64,000 nt of DNA from Pandoraea sp. PE-S2T-3 (GTDB taxonomy: Bacteria > Pseudomonadota > Gammaproteobacteria > Burkholderiales > Burkholderiaceae): positions 682,001-746,000 of the forward strand of contig NZ_NGUQ01000007.1 of NCBI RefSeq assembly GCF_002179965.1. The letters run 5' to 3'. The notes below the pieces were generated by a model, which worked only from the letters and a program-made list of their open reading frames with translations, was not told where the DNA came from and did no database searches. Positions 48,272-58,322 of the stretch are shown piece by piece. The position numbers and the translations under genes were made by a program. Positions within the stretch are counted from its first letter, which is position 1, and every line of letters starts with the position of its first letter.

Positions 48272-48924
48272 GCGCCGCTCCGGGCGAGCACGGCGTCGGC
48301 CACGTACGGATTGGTCTCGCGCTCCTGACCGAACGTCGACACGGGGCCGTGCCCCGGGATGAAGGTAACGTCGTCGCCCAGCGGCCAGAGCTTGTCGCGA
48401 ATCGATGCGATCAGGTCGGCATGGTTGCCGCGCGGGAAGTCGGTGCGGCCGATGGACCCGGCAAACAGCACGTCGCCGACGCTCGCCAGCCGCTCATCGG
48501 CCGAGAAGAACACCACGTGGCCCGGCGTGTGCCCCGGGCAATGAAAGACATCCAGTGTGACGTCGCCAAAGTTGACGGTATCGCCGTCGCCCAGCCAGCG
48601 GTCCGGCGTGAAGCTCTGCGGCTCGGGAAAACCGAAGCGCGCGCTCTGGGCTTCCAACTGATCGATCCAGAAGGCGTCGTCGGGATGCGGACCTTCGATG
48701 GGCACGTCGTATTTGGCCGCCAGTTCGCCGGCACCGCCGCAATGGTCCAGATGGCCGTGCGTGAGGAAGATCTTCTCGAGCGTCACCCCTTGGCGCTCGA
48801 TCTCGCCGACGATGCGGTCGATATCGCCGCCCGGGTCGACCACCGCGGCCCGTTGGGTCGCGTCGCAGACGAGCAGCGTGCAGTTCTGTTGGAAAGGCGT
48901 GACAGGAATCAGGGTGACGTTCAT
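48268..48924 (-). CDS. MBL-fold hydrolase, glyoxalase II-like (YcbL type)
   Basis: A 218-residue metallo-beta-lactamase-fold hydrolase from ATG 48924. It begins [21 protein letters not shown] and has the dinuclear metal motif [10 protein letters not shown], then [32 protein letters not shown] and [11 protein letters not shown]. Members hydrolyse S-lactoylglutathione or related thioesters; specificity is not readable. It is translationally coupled to the exonuclease gene. Confidence 0.9.
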   Translation of the reverse strand: MNVTLIPVTPFQQNCTLLVCDATQRAAVVDPGGDIDRIVGEIERQGVTLEKIFLTHGHLDHCGGAGELAAKYDVPIEGPHPDDAFWIDQLEAQSARFGFPEPQSFTPDRWLGDGDTVNFGDVTLDVFHCPGHTPGHVVFFSADERLASVGDVLFAGSIGRTDFPRGNHADLIASIRDKLWPLGDDVTFIPGHGPVSTFGQERETNPYVADAVLARSGA

Positions 48925-49155
48925 GAGGTATCGGGGACGCGGTTTTCGCTTATTGTAAGTCGGGCAGGGGGCTCGCCGCCTGCACAGCGACGTACTCAGA
49001 GCGCGCGAATTAGGCAATGCCTAGCCGAAATCGCCCGCCGGGCGGGGGCTTCGGGCGTTACATCGCTTTTGCGTAACGCTTTGTAAACAAGCCACGCCAT
49101 GTAAGTGAACGCTCGCTGATGGGTTGACTTTGACGGCGTGTTAAACTTGCGGGCT

Positions 49156-49773
49156 ATGCGAACACGCGACATGCTCACACGGTTCGCGGTCGGCTGCGCC
49201 CTCGCCCTGACGTTGACAGCCTGCACAACGCCGCTCGAACCACCCAGCCAGACGGCTGCCGCCCCCTCGGCGACAGACGTCCGTACGCGCTCGCGTGAAG
49301 CCAACGCACCCGTTGGCTCAAGCTTCGATCTTCACTGGCCCGGCCGGGCCTACCGTAACGAAGGCCTGAACCCCGGCGATCCGAACGCCCCGGACCGCGA
49401 TGGCGAAGCTCGCCTGCGCGCCGATGCGGGCACGTTCTACCAAACCGGCACGGCCTCGTGGTACGGCAAGAAGTTTCACGGCCGACGCACTGCCACCGGC
49501 GAGGCGTTCGACATGAACGAACTGACGGCCGCGCATCCCACACTGCCGCTGGCAAGCTTCGTCCTTGTGCGTAACGTGGCCAACGACAAGACGGTGGTGG
49601 TGAAGATCAACGATCGCGGCCCGTACACGCGCAATCGCATCATCGATCTCTCCTACGGCGCCGCCAAACAACTCGACTTCATTCGCTCGGGCCACGCGAA
49701 GGTTGAAATTCGCCGCTTGTCGCGTAGCGAAGTCGCCGCGCTCGGCCTCGACCAAAGTAATAACGCGCCCTGA
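49156..49773 (+). CDS. rlpA: septal ring lytic transglycosylase RlpA family lipoprotein
   Basis: A 205-residue lipoprotein from ATG 49156. The signal ends at lipobox LTAC with Cys 23. A double-psi beta-barrel domain follows: TGTASWYGKKFHGRRTATGEAFD, the conserved TAAHPTLPLASFVLVRNV and VVKINDRGPYTRNRIIDLSYGAAKQLDF. RlpA cuts stem-free glycan strands at the septum. The C-terminal SPOR domain found in many RlpA proteins is absent, so this is a short form. Confidence 0.9.
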   Translation: MRTRDMLTRFAVGCALALTLTACTTPLEPPSQTAAAPSATDVRTRSREANAPVGSSFDLHWPGRAYRNEGLNPGDPNAPDRDGEARLRADAGTFYQTGTASWYGKKFHGRRTATGEAFDMNELTAAHPTLPLASFVLVRNVANDKTVVVKINDRGPYTRNRIIDLSYGAAKQLDFIRSGHAKVEIRRLSRSEVAALGLDQSNNAP

Positions 49774-50260
49774 GCGCCGGGTTTCGCCCGCGTAATCTCC
49801 TCGCTGTATTCCCCTCGCGTCATCCGTTCTTCGCGGCCCATGCCGGTGCCTGCGGACAGCATGCCGTCTCGAATTCGAATCGGACGCGTCTTAAAAAGTG
49901 GGACGCCATCGGTCACTATCTGACGCGAATCGCGTAACGCGTCCCGGTTTTTTCATCGCGAACTGGCCGTTTCGGCGTATCTCATTGGCTGAACGCTTCG
50001 CATGAATGTGCGCGGGTATGAATACATGCGCCCGAATCGACTAATTTTTTTCCGATTGCCGCACAGTTCTGCCAGTGTTTGGGCGCAATCCGATATGTGG
50101 CGGGCCTCGCCATCGGTTGCGTTGGCAACCGTTGTTCGCTGCTGGGGATGTGGGTAGACTGTGCCCCACGCGCAGGTGCACGCTTTAAGTGCATCCGAAT
50201 GAGGCCCGCAGAGACCCGGGCACGGCGCACCTTTCAAAAAGCAATCCTGGAGGAGTTTTG
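49774..50260. other. rlpA-ABC importer intergenic region
   Basis: 487 bp with no gene. It contains the rlpA terminator (49900-49953), an A/T-rich stretch near 50036-50055 and the importer promoter. I saw no T-box or tryptophan leader peptide. Confidence 0.5.
49900..49953 (+). terminator. probable terminator after rlpA
   Basis: GGGACGC (49900-49906) / GCGTCCC (49939-49945), then GGT6. The 32-base loop contains a second small stem (ACGCG...CGCGT). The distance from the rlpA stop is about 125 bp. Confidence 0.6.
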
Positions 50261-51247
50261 ATGTCGACCATGGGCAAATACGCCAAGCGCACCCTGTTGT
50301 GCGCGGTGGCCGCAACGATGTTGGGGACAACCGGCGCCGCATTCGCGCAGGATACGAAGTCGGTGGCCGTGCTGGCCATCGTGGAGCACCCGGCACTCGA
50401 CGCCATCCGTGACGGCGCGCGCGACGAACTCAAGGCTGAAGGTTTCGAAGCCGGCAAGAACCTCAAGTGGGAATATCAAAGCGCACAAGGCAACGTGTCG
50501 ACCGCGGCGCAGATCGCCCGCAAGTTTGTCGGCGACAAGCCGGACGCGATCATCGGCATCGCTACGCCGACGGCTCAGGCTGTCGCTGCCGCGACGAAGA
50601 GCGTGCCGCTGGTGTACTCGGGCGTGACCGATCCGGTCGCTGCACAACTGGTCAAGAGCTGGGACGCCTCGGGCACCAATGTGACCGGCGTGTCGGACAA
50701 GCTGCCGCTCGACAAGCAGGTGGCTCTCATCAAGCGCGTCGTGCCGAACGCCAAGCGCGTGGGCATGGTGTACAACCCGGGCGAAGCCAATTCGGTCGTG
50801 GTCGTCAACGAACTCAAGAAGCTGCTGCCCGCCGCGGGCCTGACGCTGGTTGAAGCCGCTGCACCGCGTACCGTCGACATCAGCTCGGCGGCCAACAGCC
50901 TGGTCGGCAAGGTCGACGTGATCTACACGAACACGGACAACAACGTCGTGTCGGCTTACGAGTCGCTGGTGAAGGTTGCCAACGATCGCAAGATCCCGCT
51001 GGTGGCGTCGGATACCGACAGCGTGAAGCGTGGCGCCATTGCGGCACTGGGCATCAACTACTACGATCTGGGCCGTCAGACGGGCAAGGTGGTGGTGCGC
51101 ATTCTGAAGGGTGAAAAGCCGGGTGCGATCGCTTCGCAGACCAGCTCGAACCTGGAACTGTTCGTCAACACGGCGGCCGCGGCCAAGCAAGGCGTGACGC
51201 TGTCGGACGATCTGGTGAAAGAAGCCAAGACGGTCATCAAGCAATAA
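50261..51247 (+). CDS. ABC transporter substrate-binding protein, TrpX-like
   Basis: A 328-residue periplasmic protein; the ATG at 50261 follows TGGAGGAGTTTTG. A Sec signal ends near GAAFAQ. The ABC_sub_bind fold is recognisable: VAVLAIVEHPALDAIRDGARDELKAEGF, AQIARKFVGDKPDAIIGIATPTAQA, VPLVYSGVTDPVAAQLV and MVYNPGEANSVVVVNELKKL. In firmicutes the family's best-studied member imports tryptophan, but substrates are largely unassigned in proteobacteria. First of a three-gene importer operon. Confidence 0.9.
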   Translation: MSTMGKYAKRTLLCAVAATMLGTTGAAFAQDTKSVAVLAIVEHPALDAIRDGARDELKAEGFEAGKNLKWEYQSAQGNVSTAAQIARKFVGDKPDAIIGIATPTAQAVAAATKSVPLVYSGVTDPVAAQLVKSWDASGTNVTGVSDKLPLDKQVALIKRVVPNAKRVGMVYNPGEANSVVVVNELKKLLPAAGLTLVEAAAPRTVDISSAANSLVGKVDVIYTNTDNNVVSAYESLVKVANDRKIPLVASDTDSVKRGAIAALGINYYDLGRQTGKVVVRILKGEKPGAIASQTSSNLELFVNTAAAAKQGVTLSDDLVKEAKTVIKQ

Positions 51248-51415
51248 CGCGAGCGTGATGCCGGTGTGGCGGGCGAACGGCCTGCCTTGCCGGTGAGCGA
51301 CAGGGCGGCGACCGGACATGACCTGTCCCCGCCGCTCTTTTCCGCTTGAGTCCCCCCAACGGCGCGCCTCACCGAGACCCGGTGCGGATCGTCTTGTGTA
51401 GTGGAATTACGAAAA

Positions 51416-52324
51416 ATGTCCCTTTTTTCTATGATGGGCGCCCTGGAGATCGGCTTGATCTTCAGTCTGGTGGCGCTCGGGGTGCTGATCTCCTTTCGCA
51501 TCCTCAATTTTCCCGACCTGACCGTTGACGGCAGCTTTGCGCTCGGCGGTGCCGTTGCCGCCACGTTGATCGCTGCCGGCACCAATCCGTTTCTGGCCAC
51601 AGCCGGCGCGATGGCGGCGGGTGCCACGGCCGGTTTCATCACCGGCTGGCTCAATGTGCGCCTGAAGATCATGGATCTGCTCGCCAGTATCCTGATGATG
51701 ATCGCGCTCTACTCGGTGAACCTGCGTGTGATGGGCGCACCGAACGTGCCGCTGATCACTTCGCCGACGGTCTTCACGATGTTGTTGCCCGAGAACGCCC
51801 CGCAATGGCTGCCTGACTTCGTGCTGCGCCCGCTCATGCTGCTGGTCGTGGTGGCGGTGGTGAAGCTCGGCCTCGACTACTTCTTCTCGTCGCAACAAGG
51901 TCTGGCCATGCGCTCGACCGGTGTGAATTCGCGCATGGCGCGCGCACAAGGCGTGAACACGGGGCACGAGATTCTGGCGGGGATGGCGTTGTCGAATGCG
52001 CTGGTGGCCCTTGCCGGGGCACTGTTTGCGCAGTCACAGGGCGGGGCGGATATTTCGATGGGGATCGGTACCATCGTGATCGGTCTGGCGGCGGTGATCA
52101 TCGGCGAGACGATCTTGCCGGCGCGACGGCTCATTCTCACGACGTTGGCGGTGGTGGTCGGAGCGGTGTTGTATCGCTTCTTCATCGCGCTGGCGCTCAA
52201 TAGCGATTTCATCGGTCTGAAGGCGCAGGACCTGAACTTGGTGACGGCCTTGCTCGTCGCGGTGGCACTGGTGTTGCCGGCCACGCGTCGCAAGCTGTTT
52301 CCGCGCAAGAACGGGGGTGCCTGA
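51416..52324 (+). CDS. ABC transporter permease, TrpY-like
   Basis: A 302-residue inner-membrane permease of the BPD-type used with ABC_sub_bind proteins. About nine hydrophobic segments are seen; LNFPDLTVDGSFALGGAVAA and RSTGVNSRMARAQGVNT (the ATPase-contact loop) are conserved. The start is the ATG at 51416; a GTG five codons earlier and an ATG five codons later are alternatives. It sits 168 bp after the binding protein gene and 2 bp before the ATPase gene. Confidence 0.88.
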   Translation: MSLFSMMGALEIGLIFSLVALGVLISFRILNFPDLTVDGSFALGGAVAATLIAAGTNPFLATAGAMAAGATAGFITGWLNVRLKIMDLLASILMMIALYSVNLRVMGAPNVPLITSPTVFTMLLPENAPQWLPDFVLRPLMLLVVVAVVKLGLDYFFSSQQGLAMRSTGVNSRMARAQGVNTGHEILAGMALSNALVALAGALFAQSQGGADISMGIGTIVIGLAAVIIGETILPARRLILTTLAVVVGAVLYRFFIALALNSDFIGLKAQDLNLVTALLVAVALVLPATRRKLFPRKNGGA

Positions 52325-52326
52325 TC

Positions 52327-53121
52327 ATGTTGAGCGCAAAAGACCTGAAGATCACTTTTAACCCGGGTACGCCGATTGAAAACCGTGCGCTGCGCGGCAT
52401 GTCGCTGGACATTCCGACGGGGCAATTCGTGACGGTGATCGGTTCGAACGGGGCGGGCAAGTCGACGTTCCTGAACGCGATCAGTGGCGACTTGATTGTC
52501 GACACGGGTACGATTTCGATCGACGGCAACGACGTCACGAAGAAGACGGCGTGGCAGCGGGCGAGTCAGGTGGCACGCGTGTTTCAGGACCCGATGGCGG
52601 GCACCTGCGAGGCGCTGACCATTGAAGAGAACATGGCGCTGGCGGTGAAGCGTGGCGAGAGCCGCAGTTTCCGGCTGGCGTTGAACAAGCCGTTGCGCGA
52701 GCGGTTCCGCGAGAAATTGAGTCTGCTGAATTTGGGGCTTGAGAATCGACTGTCGGACCGTATCGGCCTGCTCTCAGGCGGTCAGCGTCAGGCGGTGAGT
52801 CTGCTGATGGCGTCGTTGCAACCGTCGCGCATTCTGCTGCTCGACGAACACACGGCGGCGCTCGATCCGAAGACGGCGGCGTTCGTGCTGGAACTGACGG
52901 CGCGTATCGTGCAGGAGAGCAAGCTGACGGCGATGATGGTCACGCACAGCATGCGTCAGGCGCTGGACTACGGCGACCGCACGGTGATGCTCCACCAGGG
53001 CAAAGTCGTGCTGGACGTGTCGGGCGAAGAGCGCAAGGGGCTGGACGTCCCCGACCTCCTCCAGATGTTCGAGCGCACCCGCGGCGAACAACTCGACGAC
53101 GACGCGCTGCTGCTGAGCTGA
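52327..53121 (+). CDS. ABC transporter ATP-binding protein, TrpZ-like
   Basis: A 264-residue ATPase. Walker A GSNGAGKST, Q-loop VFQDP, signature LSGGQRQAVSLLMA and Walker B ILLLDEHTAALDP are all intact; a His replaces the usual Pro after DE, as in this subfamily. The switch His is in MVTHSM. It lies 2 bp after the permease gene. The operon ends at the terminator downstream. Confidence 0.9.
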   Translation: MLSAKDLKITFNPGTPIENRALRGMSLDIPTGQFVTVIGSNGAGKSTFLNAISGDLIVDTGTISIDGNDVTKKTAWQRASQVARVFQDPMAGTCEALTIEENMALAVKRGESRSFRLALNKPLRERFREKLSLLNLGLENRLSDRIGLLSGGQRQAVSLLMASLQPSRILLLDEHTAALDPKTAAFVLELTARIVQESKLTAMMVTHSMRQALDYGDRTVMLHQGKVVLDVSGEERKGLDVPDLLQMFERTRGEQLDDDALLLS

Positions 53122-53148
53122 CCGGCCGATTAGCAAATCCGCAGAATG

Positions 53149-53174
53149 AAAAAGCCCGCTTCGGCGGGCTTTTT
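53149..53174 (+). terminator. intrinsic terminator after the TrpXYZ-like operon
   Basis: A5GCCCGC (53149-53159), TTCG tetraloop, GCGGGCT5 (53164-53174). It works for both directions and faces the rsmI stop. Confidence 0.93.
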
Positions 53175-53273
53175 CTTGGGTGGGCCGATGGGGAGTCGCC
53201 AGAGGCCTCCTCGGAGTATTCCGAATTGGAAGAGGGCCTGCCGCTCCCGTAATTTCCGCAAACGCTCTGCGGA

Positions 53274-54158
53274 TCAGCCGTTCTTCAATGCCAGCGCACG
53301 TTCGTACAACGCGTTCTTCGGCGCGCCCGTAATCGCAGCAGCCAGCTTGGCGGCGCTCTTCGTCGGCAGCTCAGCCACCAGCAACGCCAGCACGCGCTGC
53401 GCTTCGGCATCCACGCCATCGTCGGTCGTACTGGCCGCCGCACCCGACACCACCAGCACGAACTCGCCACGCTGACGGTTGGCGTCCGCTTTCAGCCACG
53501 CTTCGCCGTCGCCCAGCGCGCACTCGTGAATCTCTTCGAAACGCTTGGTCAACTCGCGGCCGATCAGCAGCTTTCGCTCCGCCCCGAGCCCTTCGGCCAG
53601 TGCGGCAACGGTCTCGACAATGCGATGCGGGGCCTCGTAAAACACCTGCGCTGCGGTGGCGCCCGCCAACGCCGTGATCGCTTGCGCGCGCTGCTGCGAC
53701 TTCGATGGCAAGAAGCCGACGAACGTGAACGTTTCCACCCATGCGCCCGCTACCGAGAGCAGCGTGATGATCGCGCTCGCGCCCGGCACCGGCACCACGC
53801 CCAGCCCGGCAGCACGCACTGCATCGACGAGCCGCGCCCCCGGATCGGAAATCCCCGGGGTGCCGGCGTCCGAAATATAAGCAATGCGCTCGCCCGCCCG
53901 CAAACGCTCCACAAGCCGCGTCGCCACGGTGTTCTCGTTGTGTTCGTGCGCCGCAATCAGCGGCTTGTCGATGCCATAACGCTGCAACAACTGCGCGCTG
54001 TTGCGCGTATCTTCACAGGCAATGGCGTCGGCCATGCCGAGGACATGCAGGGCGCGCACCGAAATGTCCGCCATGTTGCCCAACGGCGTGGCCACGACAT
54101 AGAGCGTGCCGACAGGGTAGTGCTGACCTTCGGCCAGCGACATCAAGCGCTCGTCCAT
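53274..54158 (-). CDS. rsmI: 16S rRNA (cytidine(1402)-2'-O)-methyltransferase
   Basis: A 294-residue tetrapyrrole-methylase-fold enzyme that 2'-O-methylates C1402 of 16S rRNA. Conserved: GTLYVVATPLGNMADIS, ACEDTRNSAQLLQRYGI, HEHNE, ISDAGTPGISDPGARLV, PVPGASAIITLLSVAG and FYEAPHRI. The gene faces away from yraN, its usual neighbour in proteobacteria; the lpoA gene normally between them is missing here. Confidence 0.94.
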   Translation of the reverse strand: MDERLMSLAEGQHYPVGTLYVVATPLGNMADISVRALHVLGMADAIACEDTRNSAQLLQRYGIDKPLIAAHEHNENTVATRLVERLRAGERIAYISDAGTPGISDPGARLVDAVRAAGLGVVPVPGASAIITLLSVAGAWVETFTFVGFLPSKSQQRAQAITALAGATAAQVFYEAPHRIVETVAALAEGLGAERKLLIGRELTKRFEEIHECALGDGEAWLKADANRQRGEFVLVVSGAAASTTDDGVDAEAQRVLALLVAELPTKSAAKLAAAITGAPKNALYERALALKNG

Positions 54159-54280
54159 CTCAGCAGCCTCCCGCCGTCGGTGCGATCACGTCGCAAGTTG
54201 CATGAAGCGGGCCAACGTCGCAAACAGCGGCGCGCGGCACGGCGAAGACGGAGCACATCGGGGTACAGATCGGAACAACC

Positions 54281-55397
<1,117 letters not shown>

Positions 55398-55516
55398 ACC
55401 TAATGTCATCGTAAGGCGTCAAGATCATCACGCACACCAGTCCGCGGGGGCGGGCGGTGTCGGCAGGGGACGGCGGGGGCCGGCCCGTTCGACCCATCCA
55501 ACAAGGAGAATGCCCG

Positions 55517-56290
55517 ATGAGTTTCCAACGCGCAGTCAGGCCGCTGGTAGCGGCTGCGTTGATCACAGCAACCCTGGCCGGTTGCGCCCCCATCATCCTC
55601 GGCGGCGCTGCCACCGGGGCACTCGTCGCCACGGACCGCCGCTCGGTCGGTGCGCAGACGGAAGACCGTGAAATTCAGGTCAAGGCGGAAGCCAATACCG
55701 CCAACACGCTGACCGCCGACGCCGTGCATGTGAACGTGACCGTCTTCAACCGTCGCGTACTGCTGACCGGCGAAGTGCCGGACGACGCTACCAAGCAACG
55801 TGCCGTGGACATCGTCAAGCAGATCAGCAACGTGCGCGGCATCGTCGACGAACTCGCTATCGCACCGAAGAGCTCGTTCGGCTCGCGCTCGAACGACGCG
55901 TGGATCACCAGCAAGGTCAAGGCGAACCTGATCAACACGAAGGAAATTTCGGCCAACGTGTTCAAGGTGGTCACCGAGCGCGGTGATGTTTATCTGATGG
56001 GCCTGGTTTCGGAAGAAGAAGGCCGCATCGCCGCCAACGTCGCAAGCCGTATCGATGGCGTGCAGAAAGTCATCAAGCTGTATGAATACGTGAAGCCGGA
56101 AGAGGCGCAACGTCTGTCGACCGAAGCGCAGAAGAACCCGGCCCCGGCGCAGGGTGACGACAGCAATGCCGCCACCGTGACCACGACACCGATCGGCACC
56201 GATACCGTGACGGCCAAGCCGTTGGCGACGCCCGCACCGATCAGCGACGCGCCGATCAAGCCCGGTCCGTCCACGCGCACGGGCAACTGA
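55517..56290 (+). CDS. dolP: dual-BON-domain lipoprotein, DolP/YraP-like
   Basis: A 257-residue outer-membrane lipoprotein from ATG 55517 (AAGGAGAATGCCCG). Lipobox LAGC with Cys 23; the mature protein starts APIILGGAATGALVATDRRSVGAQTEDREI, as in DolP. Two BON domains follow (about 55-120 and 130-205: VNVTVFNRRVLLTGEVPD, FKVVTERGDVYLMGLVSEEE), then a Thr/Ala/Pro-rich tail. In E. coli DolP maintains envelope integrity and binds anionic phospholipids at the septum. Confidence 0.9.
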   Translation: MSFQRAVRPLVAAALITATLAGCAPIILGGAATGALVATDRRSVGAQTEDREIQVKAEANTANTLTADAVHVNVTVFNRRVLLTGEVPDDATKQRAVDIVKQISNVRGIVDELAIAPKSSFGSRSNDAWITSKVKANLINTKEISANVFKVVTERGDVYLMGLVSEEEGRIAANVASRIDGVQKVIKLYEYVKPEEAQRLSTEAQKNPAPAQGDDSNAATVTTTPIGTDTVTAKPLATPAPISDAPIKPGPSTRTGN

Positions 56291-56298
56291 CGTCGCGG

Positions 56299-56784
56299 AT
56301 GGCGCGGATTAGCGCACAGCACCCGGAGGGTTCGAACCGCCGGCATCGTCTTGGGGCGATGCCGGCGCTATTCATTCTGGGCGCGCTGGCGATCGGGCCG
56401 ATGGCGACGGCGGCACCGTCAACGCAGCCCCAACCCGACTGGCAAGCCCGTGACTGGGCGATGGCCTGTATGAGTTGCCATAGCGCGGCCGCCCCGGTGA
56501 GCGCAGGCAAAACCGCGTTGTCGAAACTCGGAGGGCGTCCGGCTGCCGAACTCGTCGCCGCACTGCAAGCGCTGCGCAACGCGAAGGGGGATGGGGCCCG
56601 TCCAGCCACACTCATGCCGCAGCTCCTCAAGGGCTATCGCGACGACGAGTTGCAACGCATCGCGGCTTACTTCGCTGCACAGCCCATTGCGCAGCCGCTT
56701 CCGCCATCTCAATCTCAGCCGCCTGCCCGGTCTCGCGCGGCGCCCGTCAGTCCGGCGCCCGAAGCGGCGCGCACTCCCCAATAG
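56299..56784 (+). CDS. fccA: flavocytochrome c / sulfide dehydrogenase cytochrome subunit-like protein
   Basis: A 161-residue cytochrome c with one haem motif CMSCH (57-61), the distal Met possibly in ATLMPQLLKGY. Pro-rich tail. It starts 8 bp after the dolP stop and ends 8 bp before the FAD subunit gene, and cytochrome plus flavoprotein is the FccAB arrangement. The shape, one haem, is small compared with the dihaem FccA of some bacteria. It would accept electrons from the flavin. Confidence 0.8.
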   Translation: MARISAQHPEGSNRRHRLGAMPALFILGALAIGPMATAAPSTQPQPDWQARDWAMACMSCHSAAAPVSAGKTALSKLGGRPAAELVAALQALRNAKGDGARPATLMPQLLKGYRDDELQRIAAYFAAQPIAQPLPPSQSQPPARSRAAPVSPAPEAARTPQ

Positions 56785-56792
56785 GCCGCGCC

Positions 56793-58106
56793 ATGCATCG
56801 TCGCGACTTTCTCCTTGGTATGAGCTCGGTGGCAGCGCTGACCGGCATGTCCGGCGCGTTTGCCGCGCCGCCCGGATCTGCCGCCAATCCATGGGTCACG
56901 CCGATCAAAGGGCGCGCCCGTGTCGTCATCATCGGCGGCGGCTTTGGCGGTGCGACCGCCGCCAAATATCTGCGCATGCTGTCGGGCAACACCGTCGAGG
57001 TGACGCTGGTCGAGCCGAATGCGGCCTTTGTGTCCTCCCCGTTGTCGAATCTCGTCGTTGGCGGCAACCTGCGCGTGAGCGACCTCACGGTGCCCTATGA
57101 CCGCTTGGCCGCCCGCCACGGCGTGGTCTGGCGACGTACACGCGCCAGCGCCATCGACGCCGCGCGCAAGCAAGTGCAACTCGCCGACGGCAGCCGTCTC
57201 CCGTACGACAAGCTGATCGTGTCGCCCGGCATTGCGTTGCGTCGCGATGCCATCGCAGGCTTCAACGACGCCACCGTTCGCGAGGCGTTGCCCGTCGGCT
57301 GGACGGATGCACGCGAGAGCGCCGCGTTGCACGCCCGCTTGCAGGCGATGCCCGAGGGCGGCGTCTTCGCCATCACGATTCCCGAAGCACCGTTCCGCTG
57401 CCCGCCCGCGCCTTACGAGCGCGCCTGTCAGGCCGCCGCATGGCTCAAGCAACACAAGCCGCGCGCGAAAGTGCTCATCTTCGACGCCAACGATGAGGTG
57501 CTGGCCGAAGCCGAGCAGTTTCACGAAGTCTGGCGTACCGAGTTCGCTGGCATCGTCGAGTACCACCCGCAGTTCAATTGCACGGAAGTCGCGCTGGACG
57601 GCGCGAAGCAAATCGCCCGCTTCGAGTTGGGTGAAGAGGTGCGCGCGGATGTCCTGAACGTCATTCCGCCGATGCGTGCGGGCGACATCGCGACCGCGAG
57701 CGGACTCGCTACCGCCAACGATCGTTGGTGCGACGTCGATTTCCTGACCTTCGCTTCGACGGCGCAACCCGACATTCACGTGCTGGGCGACGCCGTACAG
57801 ATCGCGCCGCAAATGCCCAAGTCGGGCCACATGGCCAACCAGCACGGCAAAGTGTGCGCGGCGGCCATCGTCGCGACGCTGGCGGGCCGCCCGGTCAACC
57901 CCGAACCGCTCTATAGCAACACTTGCTACACGTTCGTCTCGGCAACGCAGGCCATGCACGTCGCAAGCGTCCATCGCTACGACGCGGCGCAACGCACCAT
58001 GCTGCCGGTGCCCGGTACAGGCGGGGCGTCGCCACATGCCAACCGCGACGAGTTCGCGCTCGGGCTCGCGTGGGCGCAGGGAATCTGGGCCGACATGCTG
58101 GCCTGA
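56793..58106 (+). CDS. fccB: flavocytochrome c sulfide dehydrogenase flavoprotein subunit
   Basis: A 437-residue FAD protein with a twin-arginine-like leader (HRRDFLLGMSS). The dinucleotide site is VVIIGGGFGGATAA (GGGFGG at 48-53); further family parts are LPYDKLIVSPGIALR, CPPAPYERACQAAAWL and a C-terminal flavin-binding region (NTCYTFVSATQAMHVAS). It oxidises sulfide to sulfur species in the periplasm. Its haem partner lies just upstream, and the sox genes lie 3 kb downstream. Confidence 0.88.
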   Translation: MHRRDFLLGMSSVAALTGMSGAFAAPPGSAANPWVTPIKGRARVVIIGGGFGGATAAKYLRMLSGNTVEVTLVEPNAAFVSSPLSNLVVGGNLRVSDLTVPYDRLAARHGVVWRRTRASAIDAARKQVQLADGSRLPYDKLIVSPGIALRRDAIAGFNDATVREALPVGWTDARESAALHARLQAMPEGGVFAITIPEAPFRCPPAPYERACQAAAWLKQHKPRAKVLIFDANDEVLAEAEQFHEVWRTEFAGIVEYHPQFNCTEVALDGAKQIARFELGEEVRADVLNVIPPMRAGDIATASGLATANDRWCDVDFLTFASTAQPDIHVLGDAVQIAPQMPKSGHMANQHGKVCAAAIVATLAGRPVNPEPLYSNTCYTFVSATQAMHVASVHRYDAAQRTMLPVPGTGGASPHANRDEFALGLAWAQGIWADMLA

Positions 58107-58322
58107 TGCGCCACCCGGCGGTATTTCGTCCTGCAAGGTAATAGTCCAGCGCGTTTGGAAGGGTTTCTCTAAGTAGCGAAACCCCGGTGCCATCGCCGTC
58201 GCGCTGACTTGTCGCCCGGTTGTTGCGCGAGCGCCTCAGTCCCCCTGCTTTCCTTCATTGACGGGGCCTGAGGCCTCTCGGTTACACTGGCTCCACGAAA
58301 AAATAAGCTGGGGGGCATAGGG

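Noticed and set aside
49774-50260. Possible T-box or tryptophan leader before the TrpXYZ-like importer
   Set aside because: No AGGGTGGNACCGCG-type T-box sequence or run of Trp codons was found.
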